DNA of 64,000 nucleotides from Candidatus Magnetocorallium paracelense (GTDB lineage: Bacteria > Nitrospirota > Thermodesulfovibrionia > Thermodesulfovibrionales > Magnetobacteriaceae): assembly GCA_029001845.1 (NCBI GenBank), contig JAREWP010000079.1, forward strand, positions 1 through 64,000, written 5' to 3'. A model generated the notes under the pieces. That model ran no database searches. It was not told the origin of the DNA and saw only the letters and a program-made list of their open reading frames with translations. Both the position numbers and the translations under genes were made by a program. Positions 1 through 7,917 of the stretch are shown piece by piece (position 1 is the first letter of the stretch; each line of letters opens with the position of its first letter).

Positions 1-292
1 GGAAAACTATTTACAGCTTGTTAATAATATAGATGATTTTTTAAGTAGTATACGAAAATCGGCAGAGTGCCTGAGTGTATCAGAGCGCCAAAAAATATTG
101 CGGCTTGTTGTCAAAGAAATACTTGTCGGATATGATACTATAATAATCAAACATTCAATCCCGGTTACAAGAAGCTCTTCGAGGCCGATGGGCTCATCCG
201 GGACATTATTAAGTCATAATGTGCCAAGTTATCTATTGCGTGGGTGGAGTAATAATACCACCCTGAGGTGTTCCTGCCTTTGTCGGAAATAG
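1..292 (+). pseudogene. C-terminal fragment of a large serine recombinase
   Basis: An open frame enters from the left edge and runs to a stop at 292. Its first roughly 55 codons look like the end of a resolvase/invertase-type large serine recombinase, with the conserved-looking stretch ERQKILRLVVKEILVG followed by IIIKHSIPV. This family cuts and rejoins DNA through an N-terminal catalytic serine, which lies outside the window. From about position 238 the DNA is the antisense of a group II intron reverse transcriptase, so the last 15 or so codons are probably not native. The gene is therefore either truncated at its 3' end by the intron remnant or reads through into it. Family assignment rests on the short tail only. 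Confidence 0.5.
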
Positions 293-976
293 CTGCCTGT
301 GCTGAACATAACCACATCGCAGCCATTGGCTTAACATCTTTTTATCTATTAAGATGTTGTCCATCAGCCGGTCGTGGTCTATCCAGTCAAAACATGCCTT
401 TATGTCCGCGTCAAGTATCCACTTCGGGGAGTATGACTTCGCAAGCGCACAAAAACATTGCGATATGGCATCTCTACAGGCTCGGTAGAAACGAAATCCA
501 TAAGAGTTGTTATCGGCAGTTGTCTCTGCTACAGGCTGCAATGTCAGTAAATGCAGGCCTTGCCATGCTCTGTCGATTATCGTGGGTATTCCAAGCGGAC
601 GTTTCTTGCCGTTTTTCTTGGGGATTTCAACTCGTCTCAGAGGCTGAGCTTTATAGCCCCGTCTCTTCAGTGACAGTGCTTCCCTCATCTTCTTTGCAGG
701 CGTGTTCCACTTAATTCCGTCCACACCTGCCGTGTTGGCTCCTTTTTTTGAGGTGGCCATCTTTACTGCTAACAATTTCGCATAGAAAGAGTGGCTTAAA
801 AGCCATTGCAATGCTTTGGCTTTATTGCTTTTCCCTTCCTGCACCGCCTTCGCAATACGCACCTGAAGCCTTTTAACCTCGGCCTTCACTTTCTTCCAAT
901 TTATGGCTTTCCAGTGACTGCCTAACTTTGAAGTAGCACCGGTGAGTTTGAAACTCCCGTCATTTGCTTTCTCCAT
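233..976 (-). pseudogene. ltrA-like: Group II intron reverse transcriptase/maturase, N-terminal half only
   Basis: The 247-codon frame matches the N-terminal half of group II intron-encoded proteins. It has an RT-0-like N-terminus, the segment GVDGIKW, then IPKKNGKKRPLGIPTIIDRAWQ, LDADIKACFDWIDHD with the first catalytic aspartate, and the RT-4 motif GTPQGGII. The frame stops 5 codons after that motif. The YADD catalytic box, the thumb, the maturase domain X and any endonuclease domain are missing. Full-length relatives are around 400-600 residues, so this copy cannot be an active reverse transcriptase. The break point at about 238-243 abuts the recombinase tail on the other strand. Family identity is secure; the mechanism of truncation is inferred. 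Confidence 0.85.
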
Positions 977-1605
977 TTAAAGGTTCTTCAAGCTCTCTCA
1001 CGCACAGACACCTCCCGGAAGTCTGCTCTCTTTCGAGTCGGGTAATGTCGGAGTTAACGCCTCAACCTGTATCCATTGCATTACACAATGGCTTTCGCTT
1101 TCTCCGGATTCTTTTACCCGCATATCCTTCAGTGTGCCTTGCGGTTTCACCTGCTCAAAGTCTTGAGCGAATATACGAGCTTACCACGTTCCGCTTTAGT
1201 TACAACAGATAACTTAGATCCATCCCCTACGCCGGTGGAGCAACATTCACGTATGGCCACGTTAGACAGCCATATCCTGTCCACCTACCTTTTGGTTTGA
1301 GCCTGTCAGTCTATTTGGCTCGCTTCTCTTCACGACGCTGCAGATGTTCGCATATGCTGATGCTATTATCCGACCATAGCCCTCACCCGATTCAGACTAT
1401 CAGGAGGGTATCCATCTCACAATTTCCACCCCGGTCTATACGACCTTTGGTACATTGTCGAAAGGGCTTCACACCCCGTCATCAGCGCAACGGTAGCATG
1501 CCTTTCCATGATACCGGTGGTGAAACACCGGGTTTAGTCTACTGCTTTATGCAGATGCTAAACAATAACTAAAGCGACTTCGTGTCGCCAATAACATGAA
1601 GGTGA
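235..1605 (-). mobile_element. Truncated group II intron (5' ribozyme part plus broken ORF)
   Basis: Upstream of the broken reverse transcriptase, about 630 bases without a gene (977-1605) carry many short self-complementary blocks. This is what ribozyme domains I-IV of a group II intron look like. The left end stops inside the ORF, so domains V and VI are absent here. The exact 5' end is uncertain; the hairpin with GCGAC/GTCGC arms near 1575-1592 probably lies close to it. A short sequence resembling a domain V/VI end occurs on the opposite strand near 4034-4133. Assignment of 977-1605 as intron RNA follows from its position and needs covariance-model confirmation. Confidence 0.65.
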
Positions 1606-1891
1606 GCAGTGGAGCGATAGCGGAATCTGCTCAAACGATTTGTTATCTTTCAAAGTCTTTGAGTTATACCGCTTTGCTTTTCTTTTTCTCTTATGAGAAA
1701 TTCTTTACAATATACGTTACAGTTAATTTATCAAGTTACTGATATCTTTGTTTGAAAAATCTTCTACGCTAATTGTATCTTGCTGTTAAAACAGGATCAT
1801 TGCTGTTGCCCATTTAAGACTAAATGTTTACTTGACGAATCTGATGTAATGTCTTCATTATTTAAAGCTCTAAAAAAAGTTGCTATTTATT

Positions 1892-2275
1892 TCACCATTC
1901 AAAACGATTTTCTTTTTCTGCATGAAGATTCCAAACAGTAATGCCTCCGTGAAAAACCCGAATTACAGTTCCCATCCTTTTTACCTGAGTATCAAATTGC
2001 CGGTGACGAAGCAAACGACTTACAAAATTGGCAACTTCATATTTCCCAACATCAAGATATACTATACAATATCGGGAATGACAAAGATGACGTTCGTAAA
2101 AATCTCTGTCCCGTGTAAAAAATGTGGGCCTATTAAGCTGATGCAGCAATGGAATAATTTCTTCATCCTGCATACCTTTACGTCCTATATCATCACCGAT
2201 TTGATGAACAGCTATTCTTCGACTTTTTAGTAACTGACGCTGGTCATTTAGAATATTTTCATCCAAAATATTCAT
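1892..2275 (-). CDS. DUF5615-like PIN-fold toxin candidate
   Basis: This 127-aa protein starts MNILDENI and has the acidic N-terminal motif, IGDDIGRKGMQDEEII and the TRDRDFY segment typical of DUF5615/Mut7-C-like PIN-fold proteins. These are predicted ribonuclease toxins. Its start ATG overlaps the stop of the upstream DUF433 gene by four bases (ATGA at 2272-2275), so the two are translationally coupled in the usual antitoxin-then-toxin order. The acidic residues D5, D28-D29 and D57-D59 are candidate metal ligands. The C-terminal half (VFHGGITVWNLHAEK) is rather long for the family. Toxin activity is inferred from the family and the operon. Confidence 0.75.
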   Translation of the reverse strand: MNILDENILNDQRQLLKSRRIAVHQIGDDIGRKGMQDEEIIPLLHQLNRPTFFTRDRDFYERHLCHSRYCIVYLDVGKYEVANFVSRLLRHRQFDTQVKRMGTVIRVFHGGITVWNLHAEKENRFEW

Positions 2276-2523
2276 GAAGACGGTTCTAAAGCAAATTCAG
2301 TCACATGGTTAAGGAATGCCTGACGTGATAACTGCAATGCTTCCGCAATTGCATCTTTGGAGATGCTGTTATGCCATCCTTCAATAATACTTTCCCATGC
2401 CAGTCCCTCAGCAACTTGTTCCAACACATCAGAAACCATTATACGTGTTCCTCGAAACGTCGGCTTACCGTGACAGATATTCGGATCAACAACAATATAA
2501 CGTCCGATAAATTTATTTTCCAT
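2272..2523 (-). CDS. DUF433 antitoxin
   Basis: This 83-aa protein contains the DUF433 signature: an N-terminal IVVDPNICHGKPTFRGTRI segment, then VLEQVAEGLAWESII and a helical C-terminus with ISKDAIAEALQLSRQAFL. DUF433 proteins are winged-helix DNA-binding antitoxins that usually pair with DUF5615 toxins, and this is exactly the arrangement here. It is the first gene of the pair, preceded by an ATATAAAAATG context with a GGAGATATA ribosome-binding site. As in other modules of this kind it probably represses its own promoter, which would lie in the gap up to 2700. Confidence 0.85.
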   Translation of the reverse strand: MENKFIGRYIVVDPNICHGKPTFRGTRIMVSDVLEQVAEGLAWESIIEGWHNSISKDAIAEALQLSRQAFLNHVTEFALEPSS

Positions 2524-2707
2524 TTTTATATCTCCTTAGTATACTTCTAACCGGATAAATTTGTGAATTAAAAAAAATACTTAATCCCTTGCTACAGAAG
2601 GCTATAAGAGTAAAAAAAGCTATGAGACTTTCACAAATTTATGCGGTTTACAGTATAATTCTACTTTGTCATATTACTCAAAAAATAATGTTTATCGATT
2701 TCATGAT

Positions 2708-2770
2708 AAGCGAGACACCTGTCCTTGCTCTGTAATTGCATAAACTGTCGGTAGGACAGGTGTCTCGCTT
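2708..2770. repeat. 18-bp perfect inverted repeat in the 2524-2837 gap
   Basis: The arms at 2708-2725 and 2753-2770 are perfect reverse complements (AAGCGAGACACCTGTCCT and its complement) around a 27-base spacer. They lie between the promoter side of the DUF433/DUF5615 pair and the 3' end of the gene ending at 2838. There is no obvious U-tract on the minus strand, so a simple terminator is less likely than a small dispersed palindrome or MITE. Nothing else is seen in this 314-base gap apart from the antitoxin leader. Confidence 0.7.
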
Positions 2771-2837
2771 ACCCATGATCGCTTCCTGATCCTAATGTGA
2801 TAAAGTAGAGATAATTGTCCATTTCAATTAATAAATA

Positions 2838-3608
2838 TTATTGTGCAGGATTGTTTTTCAGTTTAGCAACTTCTTCCTTCAAAGCCTTTAACTCATTATC
2901 CTGTGACTTTAGTGCCTTATTCTGCTTTATAACGTAAAGAGTAAGCTCTTCGATCTTTTCCAAAAGTTTGCCGTTTAGCTTTAATAAATCGACATTTGGA
3001 GCCCTCTCTGGATCTGTTACAACGCCTGGAAGGTGTTTTTCCTTTTCGATAAACGCCTCCAATTCCTCAAGGCTTCTGAGCTTATAATCAGGCTCAAAGA
3101 CATAATCACTGTGAACCTGCCCTTCATTTGTAGTACCAATCGTTCCATTGACGTGTAATGTGTAATCAGGGCTCGTCGTGCCGATGCCGACTTTACCATT
3201 ATTTTTTATTATAACAAGTTCTGTACCAATGATATTACCTTCTCCTAATCCTTTAGCAATATGTAAATCACCAATTCCGTCGCTATTTCCATCTAAATTA
3301 AGATACAAAGTATCTTCTGCTGTTATATATCCTTGAGCCCCCATCCATAAATCACCTAAATGTAAAAATTTTATACTACCATCACCGTTTCCAATTTGCA
3401 GTTTCCCTTGGGGGGTTGTCGTGTCAATTCCGACATTGCCCATAATATAAACGTCATCATTTACTGTCCTTGCATACTCTGGAGACTCAAACTCTTCCAT
3501 CTCCTCATAATATCCCTCATAGTCCTCATAACTATCATCAGCCAAAGTAAAACTGTTGATCATAAAAACCATGCTTAAAACCATTAACACTAATAATAAC
3601 TTCCTCAT
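2838..3608 (-). CDS. Exported coiled-coil protein resembling tail-fibre/endosialidase C-termini
   Basis: The 256-aa product has a clear signal peptide (MRKLLLVLMVLSMVFMINSF followed by TLADD) and an acidic, Tyr-rich stretch. Two copies of a phrase like GKLQIGNGD and GKVGIGTTSPDYTLHVNG follow. The C-terminal block YKLRSLEELEAFIEKEKHLPGV ends in a leucine-heptad coiled coil (about residues 205-252). GIGTTSP repeats followed by this block are common in secreted proteins and phage tail-like fibres with S74-type intramolecular chaperone ends. The catalytic residues of S74 are not evident, so the end is probably a trimerisation stalk. Two SD-like AGGAGGATTTA blocks precede the start. A surface or secreted structural role is inferred. 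Confidence 0.65.
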   Translation of the reverse strand: MRKLLLVLMVLSMVFMINSFTLADDSYEDYEGYYEEMEEFESPEYARTVNDDVYIMGNVGIDTTTPQGKLQIGNGDGSIKFLHLGDLWMGAQGYITAEDTLYLNLDGNSDGIGDLHIAKGLGEGNIIGTELVIIKNNGKVGIGTTSPDYTLHVNGTIGTTNEGQVHSDYVFEPDYKLRSLEELEAFIEKEKHLPGVVTDPERAPNVDLLKLNGKLLEKIEELTLYVIKQNKALKSQDNELKALKEEVAKLKNNPAQ

Positions 3609-3797
3609 AAATCCTCCTTATAAATCCTCCTTCAATACTACTAAAAATCGTGAAGTAAAACTTCACATACAATGTGATTAAACATTATTATTTGCAAAAT
3701 TCTAAGTTCTATGACCTCAGTTATGGACTTAGACGTAATATCAGCTTATTTCAATCGTGAAATCTTTTCCATGTTGGGCAACAGTATGGTATAACAT

Positions 3798-3831
3798 GCT
3801 ATTATCTGGACGGGATCGTCCAGATAATAGC
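3798..3831. repeat. 14-bp perfect hairpin
   Basis: The arms at 3798-3811 and 3818-3831 (GCTATTATCTGGAC and its complement) enclose a six-base GGGATC loop. A partial echo (TATTATCTATAATAGC) follows within 30 bases. The hairpin lies in the 622-base gene-free stretch 3609-4230. It could be a MITE end or a bidirectional terminator. No coding signal is seen in this stretch; the frame at 3757-4083 has no recognisable domain. Confidence 0.6.
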
Positions 3832-4033
3832 AGTAAATGTAGTATTATCTATAATAGCAAAAACAATTCTAATGAGTTAAAAATCTATCGGGCTATTCGC
3901 TTCTTTAGCTGTTTTGCTCGGCACACAATGCGTATAAATCATTGTTGTTCTCACATCGGCATGGCCCGGCATGGCCTGGATAGTCCGAATATCATAATAA
4001 AGTCAAATAAATTGACCCTTATAGAATCTTTCG

Positions 4034-4133
4034 GGGGTCGCCCGGTGCGAGAAAGCCGCATGCCGGTAAATATGGGGAACTGACCCCATTGTGACAACGG
4101 GGAGGGGCTGGCTTACACCTGCTCCTTACCCAC
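4034..4133 (+). other. Possible group II intron 3' end (domain V/VI-like)
   Basis: The segment CCGGTGCGAGAAAGCCGC, continuing ATGCCGG, can fold as a hairpin with a purine-rich GAAA-containing loop and a two-base bulge on the 3' strand, as in group II intron domain V. It is followed by a G-rich/C-rich stem (GGGGAGGGGCTGG ... CCTGCTCCTTACCCAC) in the place of domain VI. It lies 2.4 kb from the truncated intron and on the other strand. It may be the missing end of that element moved by a rearrangement, or a remnant of another copy. This is a visual fold only. Confidence 0.25.
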
Positions 4134-4230
4134 TTACAATATGAATTCAGATAATGTTCAATTATATACAATAAACCAGTTGTCTTTTTATTATTACGCT
4201 TTACTAATCCTGGCTATAGTTTATTCTTAA

Positions 4231-4749
4231 TCATAACTCGTTAATATTGAAAGCTACATTTACTTCTGTTTTACCCTGATCTATATTTTGATCAGCTACC
4301 TTATATGCTTTGCCTGTTATGGCTGGGCTGCTGTTGTTAAGTTCATTCAGCTTGGCAATATAACCTTCTAATACTTTTTCTAATTCAATAAAATTGGCAT
4401 TTTCATTATTTAGCTTGACGCGGGCTAAAAAACCTAGATTGTGATAAAGTGCTTCAAATTCCTTTGCTAGATGATGGTGCTGATTTGACCGCTTATCAGG
4501 ATGAAGAAAAGTTTGAATCGCTGTTAAAATAGCGATTAAGAAAGAGATAGAAGCAACAATAATATCACTATATTTGAATGCTGCAAAAACTAAAATGCCA
4601 GCAGATGCCGCTAAAATTGATGTTGGAATTCCAAGTATAAAATGTAAACGATACCAAGGTGTTTCTGAAGCATATTGTCGCTCTGCTGCCAAAAGACATT
4701 TTTTTTGGGTACTTAAAGCTTCTTTTAGTAAAAGTTCTTTTGTATTCAT
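4231..4749 (-). CDS. SLATT-family two-transmembrane protein (candidate defence effector)
   Basis: This 172-aa protein has the layout of SLATT (SMODS and SLOG-associating 2TM effector) domains. An N-terminal amphipathic helix is followed by WYRLHFILGIPTSILAA. Two closely spaced membrane segments come next (about 36-56 and 62-82), then a charged turn HPDKRSNQHHHLAKEFEALY and a long cytosolic helix. SLATT proteins are proposed pore-forming effectors usually encoded beside nucleotidyltransferases, SLOG or other nucleotide-signal genes. No such partner is adjacent here: 1.07 kb of gene-free DNA lies upstream. It could be a solo effector, a remnant of a larger system, or a DUF4231-like membrane protein of other function. 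Confidence 0.65.
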   Translation of the reverse strand: MNTKELLLKEALSTQKKCLLAAERQYASETPWYRLHFILGIPTSILAASAGILVFAAFKYSDIIVASISFLIAILTAIQTFLHPDKRSNQHHHLAKEFEALYHNLGFLARVKLNNENANFIELEKVLEGYIAKLNELNNSSPAITGKAYKVADQNIDQGKTEVNVAFNINEL

Positions 4750-4959
4750 TAATCCATTTTATAATGTGTTTTACTCTTGCGCTAACCAGCAATTCTATAG
4801 TTTTCTTGATATCATCCCAAATTAAGCATCTACATTTATATGCTTTTTTCTTTCCGCATATCTCCGAGAGAAACAAATCTCAAAAAAGAAACATTTTAAT
4901 CCCTTATGATTTATGAGAAGTCACGATTTGAATAATTCCAATGCAGAAGACATAATAAC

Positions 4960-5104
4960 TAAAAACAGCATTCAGCCATCAGCTCTCTGTTTTCAGCCTA
5001 TCGCCTGACAACCGGCACAACACTTTTGGGTGAACCTTGTTTTTAATGTTACGCATTGATTTTCTTAGCTGACTGCTGATCGCTGACAGCTAACTGCTTT
5101 TTTA
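4960..5104. repeat. Dispersed CAGTCAGC/ATCAGC palindromic repeat, family A, copy 1
   Basis: This element of about 145 bases begins AAAACAGCATTCAGCCATCA and ends with the inverted version CTGACTGCTGATCGCTGACA followed by a T-run. The arms contain repeated TCAGC hexamer-like units. Its centre (ACCGGCACAACACTTTTGGG) is clearly related to the copy at 48394-48536. Further copies or arms are at 34827, 44237 and 62143. It has no coding capacity and looks like a MITE/REP-type element. It lies in the gene-free stretch 4750-5823. Confidence 0.8.
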
Positions 5105-5823
5105 GATAATATCTTTATTTCATGTGATATTTGCATATGGAATTAAGTGCTTTTATTTTACTTGATCAATCAGTCTTGAAGGTTAAGTTACAAAATTATA
5201 CTGCACGGTAATTTCCATACTTTCTTTCCCCCAAATACCACCAGCCCTCCTGGTAATTAAAAAAAACTGTAGTTATCAGGAAAAATGGAATATCTTTATG
5301 ATGTATACATGTAAAATCATCCTAATATTTCTTTACATGATATTTTACGATGGCGGTGAGTAAGTCGATCCGCCTTCAAAAGCATACGCTAACTTAACCA
5401 AAGATACTGCTTAAAATTAAAATCACGCAGGAATAGAGTATGATATCACAAAATACAGGAAAAGTAAAGAGAATAATAATTCTCGTATTTTTAGAATAAG
5501 TTTGAAAATTTTTAGATGTAGAAGAGTACTTCTAAAAATTTGCAGCGAGAGAGAACTAATTGCATGCATGCAAGTTGCTTTAATTACACTCTCAGGTTAT
5601 GATCTGTATGGTGAGGGTATGGTGATACCATAGCCTGTAGAGTACCATGCCGCACCACATCCCCCAACAGGCTGTGTCGCAATACCAGCCTCAAGAGTCG
5701 ATAGCGCTTAGATAAATTAGGCCACTTATGCTGAGATAAAGTAGGCCGGAGAATAGGCATCCGTATAGGAATGAGCTGCTATAGCAAGAGGCAAGGAAAC
5801 ACCTAACTCTGAGCTCAAAAAAA
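5105..5823. other. Gene-free AT-rich stretch
   Basis: I see no convincing coding frame here. Near 5713-5743 the word GATAAA(T/G)TAGGCC occurs twice, 16 bases apart, and could be a remnant of an insertion-sequence end or a binding site. The stretch also includes a G+C-richer block at 5640-5700. Promoters for the gene at 5824 presumably lie in the last 150 bases, but I cannot assign -35/-10 boxes with confidence. Confidence 0.4.
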
Positions 5824-6240
5824 ATGGGTTATAGTAAAAGAATTATCTTTTTTAACCCCGACGGAACATGCAGGAAAATCAGCATAGCCAGATTCAAGAA
5901 ACTTTGGGATTATACTACTGAGGCATCGTTTCCCGAATATGCAGGCATCAAAATAAAATGCGCTATCGTTTATGTGGAAGTAAGAAGGCATAGAGTTTTA
6001 AGAATAGTAAAAACGGATTATATACTATTGCACTTTGATAATAAAGGGGGCTTGGATAAAGAAGAAATTATAACAGCCTTAAAAAGCAAACTCTACCTGC
6101 TGAAATCAGAACAGATAAGGCAAAAAAGCAAAATAACAGAGATTACTTCGCTAATTAACAGAAAGGAATCTACCTGCTCATATAAATGGATTCCCGATAA
6201 ATGGGAAGAGAGCTCTATTGGAGAGATTGCCTTGGCATGA
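5824..6240 (+). CDS. Hypothetical 138-aa protein
   Basis: I do not recognise this product. It starts MGYSKRIIFFNPDGTCRKIS and is rich in Lys, Ile and Tyr. A predicted mixed alpha/beta N-terminal half is followed by a helix with heptad-like leucines (KSKLYLLKSEQIRQKSKITEI). There is no signal peptide or membrane segment. It lies 48 bases upstream of the pentapeptide-repeat gene on the same strand, with the 28-bp leader repeat between them, so it could be cotranscribed. No strong Shine-Dalgarno precedes the ATG (AAAAAAAATG context). Function unknown; being a real gene rests on length and an ordinary residue mix. Confidence 0.5.
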   Translation: MGYSKRIIFFNPDGTCRKISIARFKKLWDYTTEASFPEYAGIKIKCAIVYVEVRRHRVLRIVKTDYILLHFDNKGGLDKEEIITALKSKLYLLKSEQIRQKSKITEITSLINRKESTCSYKWIPDKWEESSIGEIALA

Positions 6241-6258
6241 AGGCTGAGATTTTTTAGG

Positions 6259-6286
6259 TGATCAATAAAGGATAACTAATAATTAT
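6259..6286 (+). repeat. 28-bp inverted repeat, left copy (leader of pentapeptide gene)
   Basis: The 28 bases starting TGATCAATAAAGGATAACTA recur perfectly, in inverted orientation, at 10287-10314. Each copy ends directly before the start codon of a gene, three bases before the ATG here, and contains the presumed ribosome-binding site AAAGGA. Identity stops at both outer edges. The two copies bound the convergent gene pair at 6289-10288. Confidence 0.9.
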
Positions 6287-6288
6287 CA

Positions 6289-7917
6289 ATGAGTAATGAA
6301 TTCTATCCAGTTTCAGGTTACCCCCAAAAAAATGTATCGAATGATTCCTTAAATATTTTAAAAAAATATTGCCCGGACATTCGTCCCACATTCCATCAAA
6401 TTGGCGGAGAAAGGTCTGAGGAAACGTTCCACAATAAAAACTTAAAAAGGTCTTTCGCTGAAAATGTATCTTTTTATGAGTGCGATTTTTCTGAAGCTGC
6501 AGCAACCGGAGTTGTCTGGAGAAACAATAGATTTATTGATTGTTTATTTGAAAAATCAGATTTTGAATTTGCAGATTTATCTGGATCAATTATTAAACAA
6601 GGCGAGGCTTCTAAAAATGAAGACAGCACTGTTTTCTGTATTGATGGAGCCGGATTCAATGCTACCGTGATGCGGAATGTTAACTTTTACAAAATCTCTG
6701 TTAAAGGATCTTCCTTTGCTCAAAGTGATTTTACAGGTTCTGAGTTTCAGGATTGTTCGCTGCAATCATCCACATTCGAAGACTGCTTATTTCATGGTTC
6801 AAAGTTTTCAAATATGAATTTACGTGAGTCAAACTTTGAATATGCAGATTTTAAGGGTGCATCATTATTGAATGTTTCCATTTCTATTAACCAGCTTCCA
6901 TTTTTATTCGGCATCTCTTTGAAGGATATAAAAAACAACAATATTTTGATTTATTCTCAAGCCCAAGGACGAAAAGATGATTTACCTTTAAGCATTACAG
7001 AAATTCAAAAGATTAAAAATGCATTAATCAACTATTTCAACAGCATTGCCGTTGAATTTCCAGGTGCATCATTATGTTATCTATTTAACGAACATGATTT
7101 ATTTGTAGACCAAATAGAAAATGGAATCATATTTGCTATCCTGCGTGAAGATTACAGGTCATTGAAATATCTTTGCAAAATTGCAGCTCAGTCATGCCAA
7201 GAAAGAGGAATTCTTACTAAAACTGATTTAAGGAATCTATATGATGTGATTTTAAAAAGAGTAGATTCAAGCTTTAATCAAGCAGCATATACTCAATATA
7301 AATTGCATGATGGATTGATTCGATCTTATTTGGTTCATGACCGAAAAAAGGATACCTTAGATATTATTTTTAGAACAGCTTCACCAAATCCAAACGATGT
7401 GCATTTAGCCATTGCAAATATTATCAGAGAACTTCTGGATGGTTGCGACGCTGCTGGAATCGTTTTCGAAATATGTAATATTTACTCTTCTGTGAACTCC
7501 AATCCATTAATCCAAATAACGATAGGGAATATTAATATCAATTTACCTTGGTTTACTACGAATTCATTTAAGAAGACAGGAAACTCTAATCAACAATTAT
7601 CCGTTCGAGATAAAGATGAAAGGTCACCCTGGAATTCATATTCTAAATATGCTGCTATTGTGGCAACCATTGCAATGCTATTTTCCGGTACTAACGTATT
7701 CCTAAAAGCAACTGAAAAAAATATACCACCTATGAACTCTTCAATTGAAATGCAAATCATTGAAAAACACCATCCTGTGATTAATCAATATACTCAAAAA
7801 GAAACCTTTAGAATCAGACAAGAGATTAAAAACATCGTCTATTTTGAAAACGGACGATTTAGAGCTGAATTAAATAAGTCCAACATCATCGAAAAGATCA
7901 GTAATAATGACAAATAG
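6289..7917 (+). CDS. Pentapeptide-repeat protein with a membrane anchor
   Basis: The 542-aa product begins with a short lead. About 35 pentapeptide-type units follow at residues 55-205, recognisable by A/S/N-x-F/L-x-x periodicity such as CDFSEA, SDFEFADLSGS, SSFAQSDFTGSEF and SNFEYADFKGASL. These form a right-handed quadrilateral beta-helix. A globular region of unknown family follows (about 215-430), then a basic linker and one membrane helix near 460-480 (YAAIVATIAMLFSGTNVFL). A short C-terminal tail is predicted outside or periplasmic. No enzymatic motif is seen. The gene is convergent with the ATP-grasp/radical SAM gene, overlapping its end by 20 bases, and shares an identical 28-bp leader with it, so the two probably act together. 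The partnership and membrane topology are inferred. Confidence 0.75.
   Translation: MSNEFYPVSGYPQKNVSNDSLNILKKYCPDIRPTFHQIGGERSEETFHNKNLKRSFAENVSFYECDFSEAAATGVVWRNNRFIDCLFEKSDFEFADLSGSIIKQGEASKNEDSTVFCIDGAGFNATVMRNVNFYKISVKGSSFAQSDFTGSEFQDCSLQSSTFEDCLFHGSKFSNMNLRESNFEYADFKGASLLNVSISINQLPFLFGISLKDIKNNNILIYSQAQGRKDDLPLSITEIQKIKNALINYFNSIAVEFPGASLCYLFNEHDLFVDQIENGIIFAILREDYRSLKYLCKIAAQSCQERGILTKTDLRNLYDVILKRVDSSFNQAAYTQYKLHDGLIRSYLVHDRKKDTLDIIFRTASPNPNDVHLAIANIIRELLDGCDAAGIVFEICNIYSSVNSNPLIQITIGNININLPWFTTNSFKKTGNSNQQLSVRDKDERSPWNSYSKYAAIVATIAMLFSGTNVFLKATEKNIPPMNSSIEMQIIEKHHPVINQYTQKETFRIRQEIKNIVYFENGRFRAELNKSNIIEKISNNDK

Noticed and set aside
268-714. 148-codon plus-strand frame
   Set aside because: Antisense to the reverse transcriptase motifs; low-complexity Ser/Leu/Arg product without recognisable domain.
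1880-2230. 116-codon plus-strand frame opposite the DUF5615 gene
   Set aside because: Antisense to a recognisable toxin frame that overlaps its antitoxin by ATGA.
3757-4083. 108-codon plus-strand frame
   Set aside because: Runs through a perfect hairpin and the intron-like segment, no ribosome-binding site and no domain; not supported as a gene.
5713-5743. Two GATAAA(T/G)TAGGCC words as an insertion-sequence end or operator
   Set aside because: Only two copies and no inverted partner or transposase found; kept only as a remark.
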